From Trissonchulus latispiculum (lineage: Eukaryota > Nematoda > Enoplea > Enoplida > Ironidae): DNA of 64,000 nucleotides. The stretch spans positions 1-64,000 of the forward strand of contig JASAND010020687.1 in the NCBI GenBank assembly GCA_030248195.1, given 5' to 3'. The notes under the pieces are model-generated. The model saw only the letters and a program-made list of their open reading frames with translations. It did not search any database and was not told the origin of the DNA. Position numbers and translations under genes: made by a program. Below are positions 53,301 through 57,947 of the stretch, piece by piece. The first letter of the stretch is position 1, and every line of letters starts with the position of its first letter.

Positions 53301-56300
53301 ATTTTTTGGGCATTCATAAGTAACTATTACATATGGTTGCTTATCGTGGTGATTCCTTTTGGCGACATCAAATTTGAACCAGTAGTATTCATTTAGTTCT
53401 GGGAGCGAAGAAGCCATCTTACATCAAATGTGGCTGAACATTTCTTAACTATACAATGAAATTAATATTAATATTAATATTAATATTAATCAATTTGGTT
53501 GTCTATAATTAAACTAACGATTTTTAAATGAAGTGAAGTTTATGTGATTTTTTACCCGCTAAAGTAATTTTTTGCCGAGACATCTTTTGCATCTTTCGAT
53601 ACCTCAGTCCAATAGCTGGGGGACCCTTTCTTAGTTATTATGAAGTAGCATTTTTTAATGGAGAAATTGGTAATATATATGGGTAACCTGGATTTTGTCT
53701 ACACTTTTTGTAACTTTGACAAGCTATCGCTTTAGCCAAAAAGCGGCTGCGAGAGCAACCCTGATAAATAATTTTATTTCCGCAAGTCTCGGGTTTTTGC
53801 TGCCATATTACGAATAATTTATGTAAAGGCCTGTCTGCTCACTGATTGGCCCACTTAAGCCTGCCCAAGACTTACTTTTTGGTAATTTATTATAGTACGA
53901 CCAAAAAATGTGTGTACAAACTTCGACCGTTTGTAGCAGATTAACCTTTGGAGTAAACCCCAACAATGTATATATTTTTAGAATCCTCAGGAACTCGAGA
54001 TTTTGAAAATCCGGAAAATTCCGGAATTCCGGGTTTCATTCACGGAAAATCTAAAATTTTTAGTTTTTCGCCAAATTTTTATCGCAATCAAAATTTTGTT
54101 TTCACGATCGAATAGAGCTGGTCCCGCTGCATATTTTTGCTCTTACAAGTTTTTCACGAAAATGCACCCAGTTTCCGGAATTCCGGGTTTTCAAAATTTC
54201 CGGATTTTAAAAATTTTCTCCAATACCCACAAGATGGGTATCATTCGAAAGCTCTTATCGAGCTGAACAACTTTTGTAATAGAATGAACTCTTGAAAATG
54301 CCCACACTTCCCGGATTTCGAGAAAACAGGATTTTCCGGGATTTTCCGGATTTTAAAAATTTTCTTCAATACCCCACAATATGGGTATCATTTGAAAGCT
54401 CTTGATGAGCTGAACAAATCTTGTAATGAACCAGACAAAATTAACAGTTTTCTCAAAATATTGAGCTTGTTTGCTCGTTCAATTTCATAAAAGATAGTCC
54501 TCGGGAAGAGGTTTCTTTCGAAGCTGAAACTGGTCGCTTTTCTTTAGCTTTCCTACACTTGGAGTTATCCATGTTAGAAATTGTTTTCATTCAAGCGCAT
54601 GTCCAAATAGAACTGTTGCACTAAGACAGCTGTATTCTACGTAGTTATAACAATCACATTCCAAGCTTTAAAGTGATATCAAAATTATTGCTGAACTCCA
54701 AGAATTGAGTAATATACAGTCTTTTTTCAAACTTATATGATACTACCGGACCCGCACCTTTAAGGGTAACCATTTTGATGTTATTGTAACATTCGTTTCA
54801 TTAAAAGTCGGCTTAAACGACTTAACTTAAACGGCTTAACTTAAACTTCTTAAAAATTCGTTTCATAAATAAATGACTTAAACTACTTAAACTACTTAAA
54901 TTAAGTCGTTTAAGTTAAGTCGTTTAAGGTGGTGATTCCCTTTGGTCACATAAAGTTTGCACTATTATTACTCATTCATTACTTGGAGTTAAGAAGCCAT
55001 TTTTATATCAAAATACAGCTTGACATTTTTTCTTTTTAATGCATACGATGAAACTAATGTTGCTTTTCTAAAATATTTTTAACACATTTTAGAATAAGTA
55101 CAATTTTCCAGATTTTTTGCAGACTCAAGTAAATTTTTTCGCGAGACATCGGTTATATCATTCGATTGCGATATCAAATAGCTGGGGACGATTTTTTATT
55201 TATTGTGAAATCGCTCTTCGTTATAGAGAAATAAGCTGAAAAGTGTGCCTAACCTGTATTTTGCATACTTTTTCCAAATTTGTCAAGCGATTACTTTAGC
55301 TAGAAAGCAGTAATCGGGGCAACTAAAAAATCGTCCCTGGGTATATGTGCGCAGAACACATCCCTTAAGTAGCAGCCCTCCACCTTGCATGGTGAATGCT
55401 CCACAATCTTTGGAAAAAAATTGGTCGTGTTTTGCAAAAACTACATTTTTTATGATAACAACCTACGGGATTGCAGTTGGAAGACGATCATGCGTCGGAT
55501 AATTTGCCTCCAGGAGACCTTCAAATCGACGCCCTTACTTTGATTTTACGGCTAGCATAAGTTCAAGAAATAATCGATTATTTGATTTCTGCAAAAATAC
55601 CAAGTTTTCGACGCCAAAATAAGAAAATTGGCTATATCTCACGATAGAGAAAAGCTAGAAAGTCGCTTCAAAAAGCAAACATGTAGAGCTTGACGAGATC
55701 TTTCGAATGAATATAGCCATGATTGCATAGGTACTGCCAAACTTTCAGAAATTGGGAAAAACCGCCCTGACCAGAAATCTCAAATTTTTGAATCGGGATT
55801 GTGCGGAGGGTGTTAGAACGCTAAAACAACTTAGTTCGGAAAGTTTCGTCAAATTTCATCTTGATTTACGCCGCCAACCAATAATATGTGACCAAAAGGA
55901 ATCACCACCTTAAGCCGCTAAGCCGTTTAAGTATTTTAAGTAGTTTAAGCCGTTTATTTATGAAACGAATATTTTAAGTAGTTTAAGTAGTTTAAGTTAA
56001 GTCGTTTAAGTTAAGTAGTTTAAGTTTTTTGTGAAACGACCCCTAGAGAAAACATCTTTAGGGTTGACCAAAATACCCGGTGTGGATGCATTTTTGCCTA
56101 AATTAAGTTAAAATTATTCTACTTTTACCTATCTCTGCTTGTCTCCAACGAAATGCTTCGATTTCAGATGAAAAAAAACAAAATTTTTGTCGTGTTTCAC
56201 CAAATTGACAGTTTTCGGCGAAGTAGAAAATGTTTGACGGTTTGAGGCCCGAAGCCCGAGAAGTTTCAGACCCTGTGCCAAATTTCTTTACGGGAGGATA

Positions 56301-57265
56301 TTTGGAAACACGTGGACAATATCGCAGCCTCCTCCACATGTGGGACTGCCCCTCCTCACATCACAGAATCCTGGATCCGCTAGTGTCAATAATTTATCGT
56401 TGCTTTGTTTCAAGAGGTGAATTTTGAAAATGCGTTTGCATTTATATAAACACATCATGGAATATTTTCATTACGGACACAGTCTGGTCAGATACCAAAC
56501 ATGTATTTCAAAATACGTTAGGGGTCTCTGATGAATACTAAGTGTAGTATGTGTGATCACAGGTTTATACACACATTTTGTGTTAGAATTCCCCAAGTAG
56601 TTAATTAATTACACCACACTTTGTACCTTGCTTATTCGACCGGACCAACGAAAGAATCACAGCTTCTCGTTCCTGTCCCTGATAACCGTCAATGCTGCGA
56701 ACTTCCACACGACCAAATTTCTTTTCCAACACGCTTCGAATAATGGCAGTCTAAAAACAAATCTTTCATGATGAAGTTTCATCATTTTAGGGCAAAACAA
56801 GTTTAAATTCGAGAACGAACAATCTGCACTGATAGTTTGCGCTCCAATGAGAAAAGAAAAATGATAAGTTTATACGGATTCTTTTGAACAGGAATTCTAA
56901 TTCACCTGAAGGCTATAGGGAGTTATGACGGCAATGTCCGCTTCGTCCAGTCCAGCTTTAACCAAGTTTTCAACCATTGCATAGACCAATTTAGCTTCAC
57001 CTAAACAGGAACATCAGGTAAGATCCATGAAGAACAAAAATTTGAAAAGCACACTAAAGACTCCGACGGAGCAACAGAAAAATAACGTCAAAATACATAG
57101 TCAAAACTGAGTTAAACAAGTATATATCTATATAAACAATAAGTACCAATATTTCCTTTGGACATTTCTGCTTCCAAAACCAGCTCTTCCATATCACATC
57201 CTTCCGTATCCAAAAACTGTAGCACAGTTTCAGTTTCTTCAGATCTCGTCAAACCATCCAGATCG
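7589..57265 (-). CDS. IGHMBP2: IGHMBP2/SMUBP-2-like SF1B DNA/RNA helicase, 3' part (5' exons off the window)
   Basis: Seven exons on the minus strand, in transcript order: 57265-57147, 57000-56906, 56750-56627, 21805-21629, 18331-18166, 8577-8400 (end provisional), 8326 (or 8344)-7589. Introns measure 146, 155, 34821, 3297, 9588 and about 73 bases. Split codons restore exactly at every junction I could test (phase 1, 0, 1, 1, 2). The product covers the GCDMEEL...SKGN segment, ADIAVITPY (motif IV area), SIDGYQGQEREAVILSLVRSN (motif V), RRLNVAVTRAKR (motif VI), a Lys/Thr-rich linker, an R3H-type GL..H.S.GEG segment, a C2HC knuckle and an AN1-like finger. IGHMBP2 is an ATP-dependent 5'-3' helicase linked to ribosomes and tRNA. 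Motifs I-III are not in this window, so the upstream exons must lie beyond 64000. The large introns hold three antisense genes and most of the transposons. Confidence 0.9.
8400..8577 (-). CDS. IGHMBP2: Helicase exon: linker and start of R3H domain
   Basis: The acceptor TTGATCTTTTAG precedes 8577. The single leading G completes the Arg codon split at the end of the 18166 exon (CG|G). It encodes YDSNAAENQ...VELVEQ followed by the helical SEILSFLEDFIQDS, which fits the first helix of an R3H domain. The donor is most likely GTATTG at 8399 (phase 0). An in-frame GTTGAT about 20 bases earlier in the transcript is a weaker alternative. Confidence 0.75.
9248..13802 (+). CDS. Secreted/GPI-anchored Ly6-type protein with Thr-rich region (5 exons)
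   Basis: Exons 9248-9341, 10208-10450, 10821-11034, 12844-13080 and 13454-13802 join in frame to give 378 residues. Exon 1 is a signal peptide (hydrophobic core VSLILILLYCC). Exon 2 carries a short Cys segment and a run of about a dozen Thr, a likely O-glycosylated stalk. Exon 3 is acidic and helical with an N-glycosylation site. Exons 4-5 encode a Cys-rich module: LHCTLDC, CHACLNSEDC, CKPTEACW, KRGC, EYC, CCKENWCN. The closing CCxxxxCN is the signature end of Ly6/uPAR (three-finger) domains. The protein ends in GSVALLWVVFVLLSLF, a hydrophobic tail with no cytosolic residues, as in GPI-anchor signals. The gene lies antisense within a helicase intron. Function is unknown; extracellular binding or channel/receptor modulation is the family theme. 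Confidence 0.82.
9379..10029. mobile_element. Palindromic TTAA-bounded MITE, left end truncated
   Basis: Two long inverted arms share AAATGGTATATTTTAACGAG and GTTGTCATTT on one side with their complements on the other, meeting around 9650. The right end reads GGACCCCCCTTAA. About 75 bases of the left terminus present in the complete copy at 48600-49332 are missing. It lies in intron 1 of the Ly6-type gene. Confidence 0.8.
11164..12116. mobile_element. TTAA-bounded element, GGTGCTGGTATC family, copy 1
   Basis: Begins TTAAGGTGCTGGTATCG and ends CGATACCAGCACCTTAA, giving 13-bp inverted ends inside a duplicated TTAA. The AT-rich body (about 950 bp) matches copies at 40079-41094 and 41127-42143, here in the opposite orientation. 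No transposase is seen, so it is non-autonomous. A TTAA target is typical of piggyBac and Kolobok elements. Confidence 0.8.
12500..12760. other. Intronic segment of the Ly6-type gene with moderate GC
   Basis: Ends are similar inverted sequences (AAGAAGAGTAAGCAACTAGAGGG and, at the right, GAAGAGGATCCCTCTGGTGACTTACTT), so this is probably a small decayed MITE just before exon 4. It resembles the block at 6427-6635 in the MFSD12 gene (CCGTTTGG...GAGAAGCCCTCTAGTGTGTTACTCTTCTT). No target duplication was found. Confidence 0.4.
13803..14090. other. 3' flank of the Ly6-type gene
   Basis: Non-coding. It holds a weak inverted repeat at about 13911-14057 (CCTTTTCTGGAAAGGGTAG against CTACCCTGCCTTTTCTTGAA) that could be a short MITE. 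No clear AATAAA signal is visible just after the stop. Confidence 0.35.
14100..16095 (+). pseudogene. Broken non-LTR retrotransposon (LINE) reverse transcriptase
   Basis: Fragments of a LINE ORF2 in shifting frames: NYRPIALLPV near 14790 (RT motif 1), EDQYGFRKH near 14895, a stretch rich in palm-domain residues near 15000-15120, FADN near 15260 (degenerate of the catalytic F/YADD box) and ISNWGRTWQINFSPSKC near 15395 (thumb). The last open piece (15559-16095, 178 codons) is the RT C-terminal region typical of Jockey/CR1-like LINEs: WSDHILNKA, YESAIRPAVAY, and the end LPGDIALEMDPNTFRRRI. Several frameshifts and stops, plus a small insertion around 15285-15340, make it inactive. The 5' part and endonuclease domain are absent. 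It lies in a helicase intron. Confidence 0.85.
16518..16936. mobile_element. hAT-type MITE with ATATCCGG-rich palindromic body
   Basis: TIRs TAGTGATGGGCACCGGATA and (complement of right end) TAGTGATGGGCACTGGATA. An exact 8-bp target duplication, AATATTAT, occupies 16510-16517 and 16937-16944. Both arms are packed with the self-complementary GATATCCGGATATC unit. No coding capacity. Confidence 0.88.
16989..18155. mobile_element. Foldback element with ~560-bp inverted arms
   Basis: Ends GTCACCGTAAAACTGTAGAA and the complement of TTCTACAATTTTACGGTGAC. The flanks carry AGATAT at 16983-16988 and 18156-18161, a 6-bp direct repeat. The arms are near-perfect complements throughout: outer parts are TTCAGGAATTCTGTAGAATTCC repeats, inner parts AT-rich, with the centre near 17560. 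It starts 11 bases inside the intron following the helicase exon 18166-18331. Confidence 0.85.
18166..18331 (-). CDS. IGHMBP2: Helicase linker exon, boxed in by two mobile elements
   Basis: Encodes TLSEIPDIATLDDLVATESV then a Lys/Thr/Pro-rich low-complexity stretch ending KKPKNR. The acceptor (GTGCTTAG) and donor (CG|GTATAT) are good. Its phases, 1 in and 2 out, match the neighbouring exons exactly, which is the main support for a segment with no recognisable domain. A foldback element begins 11 bases into the downstream intron, and another TIR element ends 44 bases upstream of the acceptor. Confidence 0.82.
18376..21389. mobile_element. 3-kb TIR transposon, decayed, with a nested foldback
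   Basis: Long TIRs of about 280 bp (18376-18654 and 21104-21389) begin TGTCCGGGGAAATTTGGGTC and its near-complement. The adjoining flanks both read AGATTC (18370-18375 and 21390-21395), a 6-bp target duplication. Interior open frames (19303-19587, 19446-19682) show no domain I recognise. On the minus strand around 20415-20540 there is a Cys-rich segment ending CNCRKAGQLC and CHKSLSC, a pattern I associate with C-termini of some integrase-type transposon proteins (from memory, unverified). A second foldback sits at about 20114-21097. The whole element fills most of the 3.3-kb helicase intron. Confidence 0.75.
20114..21097. mobile_element. Nested foldback with tandem GAATAGCC/CGAAATGAAT modules
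   Basis: Inverted arms 20114-20410 and about 20750-21097 both carry several copies of a roughly 27-bp unit (ATTCAAAACCCGAAATGAATAG and variants). The outer ends are ATATATATGTTACGT and its complement. The 340-bp loop between the arms contains the minus-strand Cys-rich fragment. It is inserted within the larger 18376-21389 element next to its right TIR. Confidence 0.7.
21629..21805 (-). CDS. IGHMBP2: Helicase exon with motif VI
   Basis: Encodes VVGFLCEPRRLNVAVTRAKR then HLTLIGDRRTLCSNDFIGRL. RRLNVAVTRAKR is the arginine-finger motif VI of Upf1-like SF1B helicases. The first two bases complete the Gly codon opened at 56627 (G|GA). The donor TCAG|GTTTTC at 21628 leaves phase 1, joining G|AA to the next exon. 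Downstream open-frame sequence to 21579 is intronic. Confidence 0.92.
21868..22336. mobile_element. MITE-like element with (CTTTTT/AAAGAA) body
   Basis: The ends CAGCCACGTCGTTATTTTA and the complement of TAAAATTCCGACGAGGCTG are imperfect inverted repeats. The body has several runs of TTTCTTTTTCTTTAAA and their complement. The target duplication is unclear, so assignment is tentative. Confidence 0.5.
22337..23892. other. Upstream region of DEG/ENaC gene 1
   Basis: Mostly AT-rich intronic/intergenic DNA. At about 23228-23400 there is a partial copy of the AAGAGTACATAAT palindromic MITE seen at 44193. No coding exon is recognised, but an upstream non-coding or short coding exon of the channel gene may be hidden here. 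The region should also hold its promoter. Confidence 0.4.
23893..25652 (+). CDS. DEG/ENaC (ASIC-like) cation channel, gene 1
   Basis: Two exons, 23893-25021 and 25162-25652, join through a phase-1 intron (G|GC) to about 539 residues. It begins either after the TTTTAG acceptor at 23891-23892 or at the in-frame ATG at 23917 (531 residues); the codon before 23893 is a stop. TM1 is ILWYTLLMGCTVGAVYSTVK. The extracellular domain has the LPEISICTFVPLN segment after TM1, a cysteine-rich core and N-glycosylation sites (NVT, NIT, NKS). TM2 is GQLGGILSLWLGLSILSISK and contains the GxS selectivity filter (GLS). The family forms trimeric, amiloride-sensitive sodium channels of the plasma membrane, gated by peptides, protons or force; the ligand here cannot be told. 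The cytosolic tail has a CNNC motif. It lies antisense inside the 34.8-kb helicase intron. Confidence 0.88.
25653..27823. other. Non-coding stretch between channel gene 1 and the LTR element
   Basis: No gene is recognised. It contains short repeats around 26750-26860 (AATTTAAAATT and GTTTAATGTGTAACGTTCAA) and around 27340-27425 (AGACGTTTCGTCG variants). These look like decayed repeats. Short open frames have no domain. Confidence 0.4.
27824..28219 (-). repeat. 3' LTR of the minus-strand LTR retrotransposon
   Basis: 396 bp beginning TGTTAACTACCG and ending TTTTTAACA on the plus strand. It differs from the partner LTR at only a handful of bases, which indicates a fairly recent insertion. Confidence 0.9.
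31378..31917 (-). CDS. Unrecognised 179-residue ORF inside the LTR element
   Basis: The longest open frame in the element, on its coding strand and downstream of the zinc knuckle. It is Ser/Asp-rich with a distinctive segment NWIRVPDPDFPGRHLTMEVY. I do not recognise the family. It could be an element-encoded accessory or gag-related product, or a captured sequence. It ends with a stop at 31378. Confidence 0.45.
   Translation of the reverse strand: MNGFSSNNFDKSYGISKQTDSLGRNCQDHNFSCSRSQVLTGSNSTVCSLECDQLDTSYEATSSGYNDLNDGISCAVKGLEHYDPCMDFIGTSIAPSIADEPLDSVLRDQPTDAKPGRNGSLKDEQDLKTNWIRVPDPDFPGRHLTMEVYVLPSSEDSFEQFENGEAKWNLTKLLRIVVQ
32663..32860 (-). CDS. Gag-like fragment with CCHC zinc knuckle
   Basis: A 65-codon frame containing CFFCHKVGHLMATC, a canonical retroviral-type CX2CX4HX4C zinc knuckle that binds RNA in Gag. 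It lies inside the LTR element in the element's own orientation, 3' to the primer site, as expected for gag. It is short, so gag is probably interrupted. Confidence 0.65.
   Translation of the reverse strand: MSQFRRCFFCHKVGHLMATCPIRMYNFRSHFLFMPIRAIFREVHAMTILRFHRELRIFRPIFRFR
34726..34743 (-). promoter_or_regulatory. tRNA-Arg primer-binding site of the LTR element
   Basis: The plus strand reads GTCCTGTCACGGTCGCCA, the form of a tRNA-Arg 3' end with CCA. The minus strand is therefore the complementary primer site, placed two bases inside the 5' LTR. Confidence 0.75.
34746..35141 (-). repeat. 5' LTR of the minus-strand LTR retrotransposon
   Basis: 396 bp beginning TGTTAACTACAGG and ending TATTTAACA on the plus strand. 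Promoter elements would lie here in minus orientation. The tRNA-Arg primer-binding site abuts its inner edge after two bases. Confidence 0.9.
35635..36569. mobile_element. TTAA-bounded element, GGTGCTGGTTCG family
   Basis: Starts TTAAGGTGCTGGTTCGGGT and ends CCTGAACCAGCACCTTAA, with inverted ends in duplicated TTAA. About 930 bp, non-coding. Its right third is clearly related to 54430-54765 (shared CCCTCGGGAAGA, TTTCTTTAGCTTTCC and CCAAGAATTGAG segments). The ends resemble the GGTGCTGGTATC family, so one transposase may mobilise both. Confidence 0.75.
36930..38560. repeat. Dispersed direct repeats of ~180-250 bp
   Basis: Three related blocks (about 36950-37135, 37140-37400 and 38270-38545) share TTCTTAACAAAAAGTTTGCT, CTGGGGTAGGCTAGGGGCTG, TTTTATTAGATCGAAA and the tail GAAGGAAGCAACGCTCGAAA. 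The blocks are 70-90 percent alike by eye. No ORF or TIR was identified. Confidence 0.65.
39125..39524. mobile_element. hAT-type MITE with poly-G/CCCGGGG body
   Basis: TIRs CAGGGTATTTTTTAGGG and (complement of right end) CAGGGTATTTTTTACAG. An exact 8-bp target duplication, CATTAGAC, is at 39117-39124 and 39525-39532. The 400-bp body consists of G runs of 7-10 (CCGGGGGGGG, TTTCGGGGGGG) around an AT-rich centre. Confidence 0.88.
40079..41094. mobile_element. TTAA-bounded element, GGTGCTGGTATC family, copy 2
   Basis: TTAAGGTGCTGGTATCC at the left, GATACCAGCACCTTAA at the right; about 1016 bp. The body matches copy 1 (11164-12116) in reverse orientation and copy 3 directly. Shared landmarks are ATGTGGGCCGAGGGACATTTTTTTGGATTTGGCTC and AAAACAAAATAATCGCA (each quoted in part). 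Confidence 0.82.
41127..42143. mobile_element. TTAA-bounded element, GGTGCTGGTATC family, copy 3
   Basis: The left end is TTAAGGTGGTGGTATCC, the right end AACCAGCACCTTAA; about 1017 bp, in direct orientation and 32 bases after copy 2. The short spacer between them is a CTTAAG-repeat remnant of the host element, so each copy used its own TTAA rather than arising by tandem duplication alone. Confidence 0.8.
42797..43326. mobile_element. TTAA-bounded element, GGTGGTGATTCC family, short copy
   Basis: Starts TTTTAAGGTGGTGATTCCTT and ends AAAAAGGAATCACCACTTTAA. About 530 bp with AT-rich non-coding content, related to 54926-55915 (shared GAGCTTGACGAGATCTTTCGAATGAATATA-type segment and GGAATCACCACC end). 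Confidence 0.72.
44193..44642. mobile_element. Perfect-arm palindromic MITE, AAGAGTACATAAT family
   Basis: 450 bp that fold end to end. The left arm carries AAGAGTACATAATACATAAG, a run of GTCACACTCTATGTAATCAG, GGCCCACCCCCCC and CAATTGCGTACCTAG, mirrored almost exactly in the right arm. The flanks share GATATTAC (44185-44192 and 44643-44650). The terminal base assignment is ambiguous by one, so the target duplication is 7-8 bp. Diverged relatives lie at 50573-50995, 51066-51408 and partly 23228-23400. Confidence 0.82.
45616..47465. other. Upstream region of DEG/ENaC gene 2
   Basis: AT-rich. It contains a decayed GGTGGTGATTCC-family fragment starting near 45811 and a short inverted repeat around 45640-46160 (AGAATTCATATAAACAGAGT and its complement). 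No coding exon is recognised upstream of the ATG at 47466. Short open frames at 46604 and 46913 show no domain. Confidence 0.4.
47466..50380 (+). CDS. DEG/ENaC (ASIC-like) cation channel, gene 2
   Basis: Exons 47466-48576 and 49878-50380 join in phase 1 (A|GT) to give 537 residues from an ATG. TM1 is LFWQCFLVGCAGGAIYSTVV. The long cysteine-rich extracellular domain contains LPELMVCPFVALN, MQWHFYQEAL, GLMIEYDHVIHPPL and CDETVYTPQVSYV. TM2 is LGGIMSLWLGLSVLSISRYG with the GLS selectivity filter. The same segments and the same intron position occur in channel gene 1, so the two are paralogues, probably a local duplication about 22 kb apart. The cytosolic tail has CPNC followed by QPIHRR and a Gln-rich stretch. 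A palindromic TTAA MITE begins 24 bases after its donor site. The native subunit partner and stimulus are unknown. Confidence 0.9.
48600..49332. mobile_element. Complete palindromic MITE bounded by TTAA, in channel gene 2 intron
   Basis: TTAAGGGGAGGGGGTCCATT at the left and the complement AATGGACCCCCCCCCTTAA at the right. Arms of about 365 bp are complementary along their whole length, with the centre near 48960. The outer arm includes TTTCTCCGATCTCGCTGATT. It is a full-length version of 9379-10029. It begins 24 bases downstream of the 5' splice site, so the intron RNA should form a very long hairpin. Confidence 0.87.
50573..50995. mobile_element. Diverged AAGAGTACATAAT-family palindromic MITE
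   Basis: The left arm (ATACATAAGAGTGTGACAAG, GCCATGCTCTAAG, GGCCCACCCCC) and right arm (GCGCAGAGCATGGCTCGCGA, GAGTGTGACGCTTGTCACAC) correspond to 44193-44642, with substitutions and small deletions. It lies about 190 bases after channel gene 2. Confidence 0.75.
51066..51408. mobile_element. Third AAGAGTACATAAT-family palindromic MITE
   Basis: Arms AAGAGTACATAATAACGAGT, GACAAGCGTCAAGCTCTTAG and CTTGGGGACATGATCTGCAC pair with their complements at the right. The arms meet around 51235. Its centre differs from the other copies, so it is a distinct subfamily. The open frames across it (51234-51476 both strands) are by-products of the palindrome. Confidence 0.78.
53457..53492. repeat. (ATTAAT)n microsatellite
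   Basis: Five to six tandem copies of ATTAAT / TTAATA at the left of an AT-rich stretch inside the 51705-56042 element. Confidence 0.85.
54430..54767. mobile_element. 3' portion of a GGTGCTGGTTCG-family element
   Basis: Matches the right third of 35635-36569 segment by segment and ends GGACCCGCACCTTTAAG, a mutated form of the GAACCAGCACCTTAA terminus. The 5' part upstream is diverged or replaced. Confidence 0.6.
54926..55915. mobile_element. TTAA-bounded element, GGTGGTGATTCC family, long copy
   Basis: Starts TTTAAGGTGGTGATTCCCTT and ends CAAAAGGAATCACCACCTTAA. About 990 bp, non-coding. It is inserted in the TTAA-rich right arm of the 51705-56042 element. The right half matches 42960-43326 (GAAAATTGCTTCAAAACGC-like and GTTAGAATGCTAAA-like segments). 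Confidence 0.75.
56627..56750 (-). CDS. IGHMBP2: Helicase exon with motif V
   Basis: Encodes AIIRSVLEKKFGRVEVRSID followed by GYQGQEREAVILSLVRSNKQ. DGYQGQE is motif V of SF1B helicases. The acceptor is TTTTTAG and the donor CAAG|GTACAA, 124 bases in phase 0 to 1. The next exon lies 34.8 kb away. Confidence 0.93.
56906..57000 (-). CDS. IGHMBP2: Helicase exon, RecA2 start (motif IV region)
   Basis: Encodes GEAKLVYAMVENLVKAGLDE then ADIAVITPYSLQ, typical of the second RecA-like domain of IGHMBP2 and Upf1. The acceptor CTGTTTAG and donor CAG|GTGAAT are canonical. The two leading bases complete the Gly of SKGNIG from the upstream exon. Confidence 0.92.
57147..57265 (-). CDS. IGHMBP2: Helicase exon, most upstream one visible
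   Basis: Encodes DLDGLTRSEETETVLQFLDT then EGCDMEELVLEAEMSKGNI, matching the IGHMBP2 insert that ends SKGNPGE. The acceptor is TATTTCAG. It starts with the last base of a split codon, so at least one more upstream exon exists. None could be found between 57.3 and 64 kb. Confidence 0.88.
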
Positions 57266-57335
57266 CTGAAATACAGTCCAAATATACGTACATATAGAAC
57301 AATCGGATAAGCAAAAGAAAGTAACAAAGCATGAC

Positions 57336-57515
57336 TAGTGTTGTCACGTTAAAGAAAAATTCGGGCCGGGCCGTTCCTAGTCATCCGGGCCGGGCCAGGC
57401 CCGGCCCGAAGCCCGAGCCCGAAACAGGCCCGAGGCCCGGCTCGGATTTCGGGCCCGAAACAGGCCCGAGACCGGCCCGGATGTTGGGCCCGAAACCGGC
57501 CCGAATGGTAAAAAT
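57336..57515. mobile_element. Truncated TAGTG-type MITE with (GGCCCGGCCC)n body
   Basis: The left end TAGTGTTGTCACG resembles the hAT-type TIRs at 2377 and 4685 and is followed by about 130 bases of CGGGCCGGGCC / GGCCCGAAACAGGCCCGA repeats. No matching right TIR follows, so it is truncated or decayed. It lies just upstream of the first visible helicase exon. Confidence 0.6.
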
Positions 57516-57947
57516 TAGTAAAAATGAATTTCGATGTAGTTTTTGGCAGATAATATACATGAGTGATATGAAATATATGTAAAAATAACATATTGTGGAA
57601 AAAACAATAAATTGGCTTAAAAGCAATGCCTCTTAATCTAAAATAAAACTTTATTGTACATACATACTTGTAAACCCCTCCTGTTTGTCTCTTGGATTTT
57701 TATAAACGTATTCTGAATAAAGTATAAACTAATAGGTAAAATAAATTGGTTCGTCACTCACTAATCTCATATATCATTGAAAACATTTGAATGAAACCTA
57801 TTTCGGTTATTCAGGAACGATATCGAGCTCAGCGGAGTAAAGTGTCAAAACAGCAATGATACTAGTTTTTAATCAATCCGTGATATAAATTATTCAATAC
57901 ATTAATATTTTTCAATTCAATTGAAGTGGTAAGCCTTGGGTCATTTA

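Larger units (their letters stand above)
51705..56042. mobile_element. 4.3-kb TIR element with (CTTAAACGA)n arms and nested insertions
   Basis: The ends GGGTCGATTCACAAAAAGT and the complement of TTTTTGTGAAACGACCC lie between CTA trinucleotides (51702-51704 and 56043-56045), a 3-bp target duplication as in PIF/Harbinger-like elements. Each arm contains many ACTTAAACGACTTAA / TTAAGTCGTTTAAGT units (51720-51990, 54800-54925, 55915-56035). The centre holds nested TTAA-type elements (a GGTGCTGGTTCG relative ending near 54765, and 54926-55915) and AT-rich DNA. No transposase is recognised. Confidence 0.72.
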
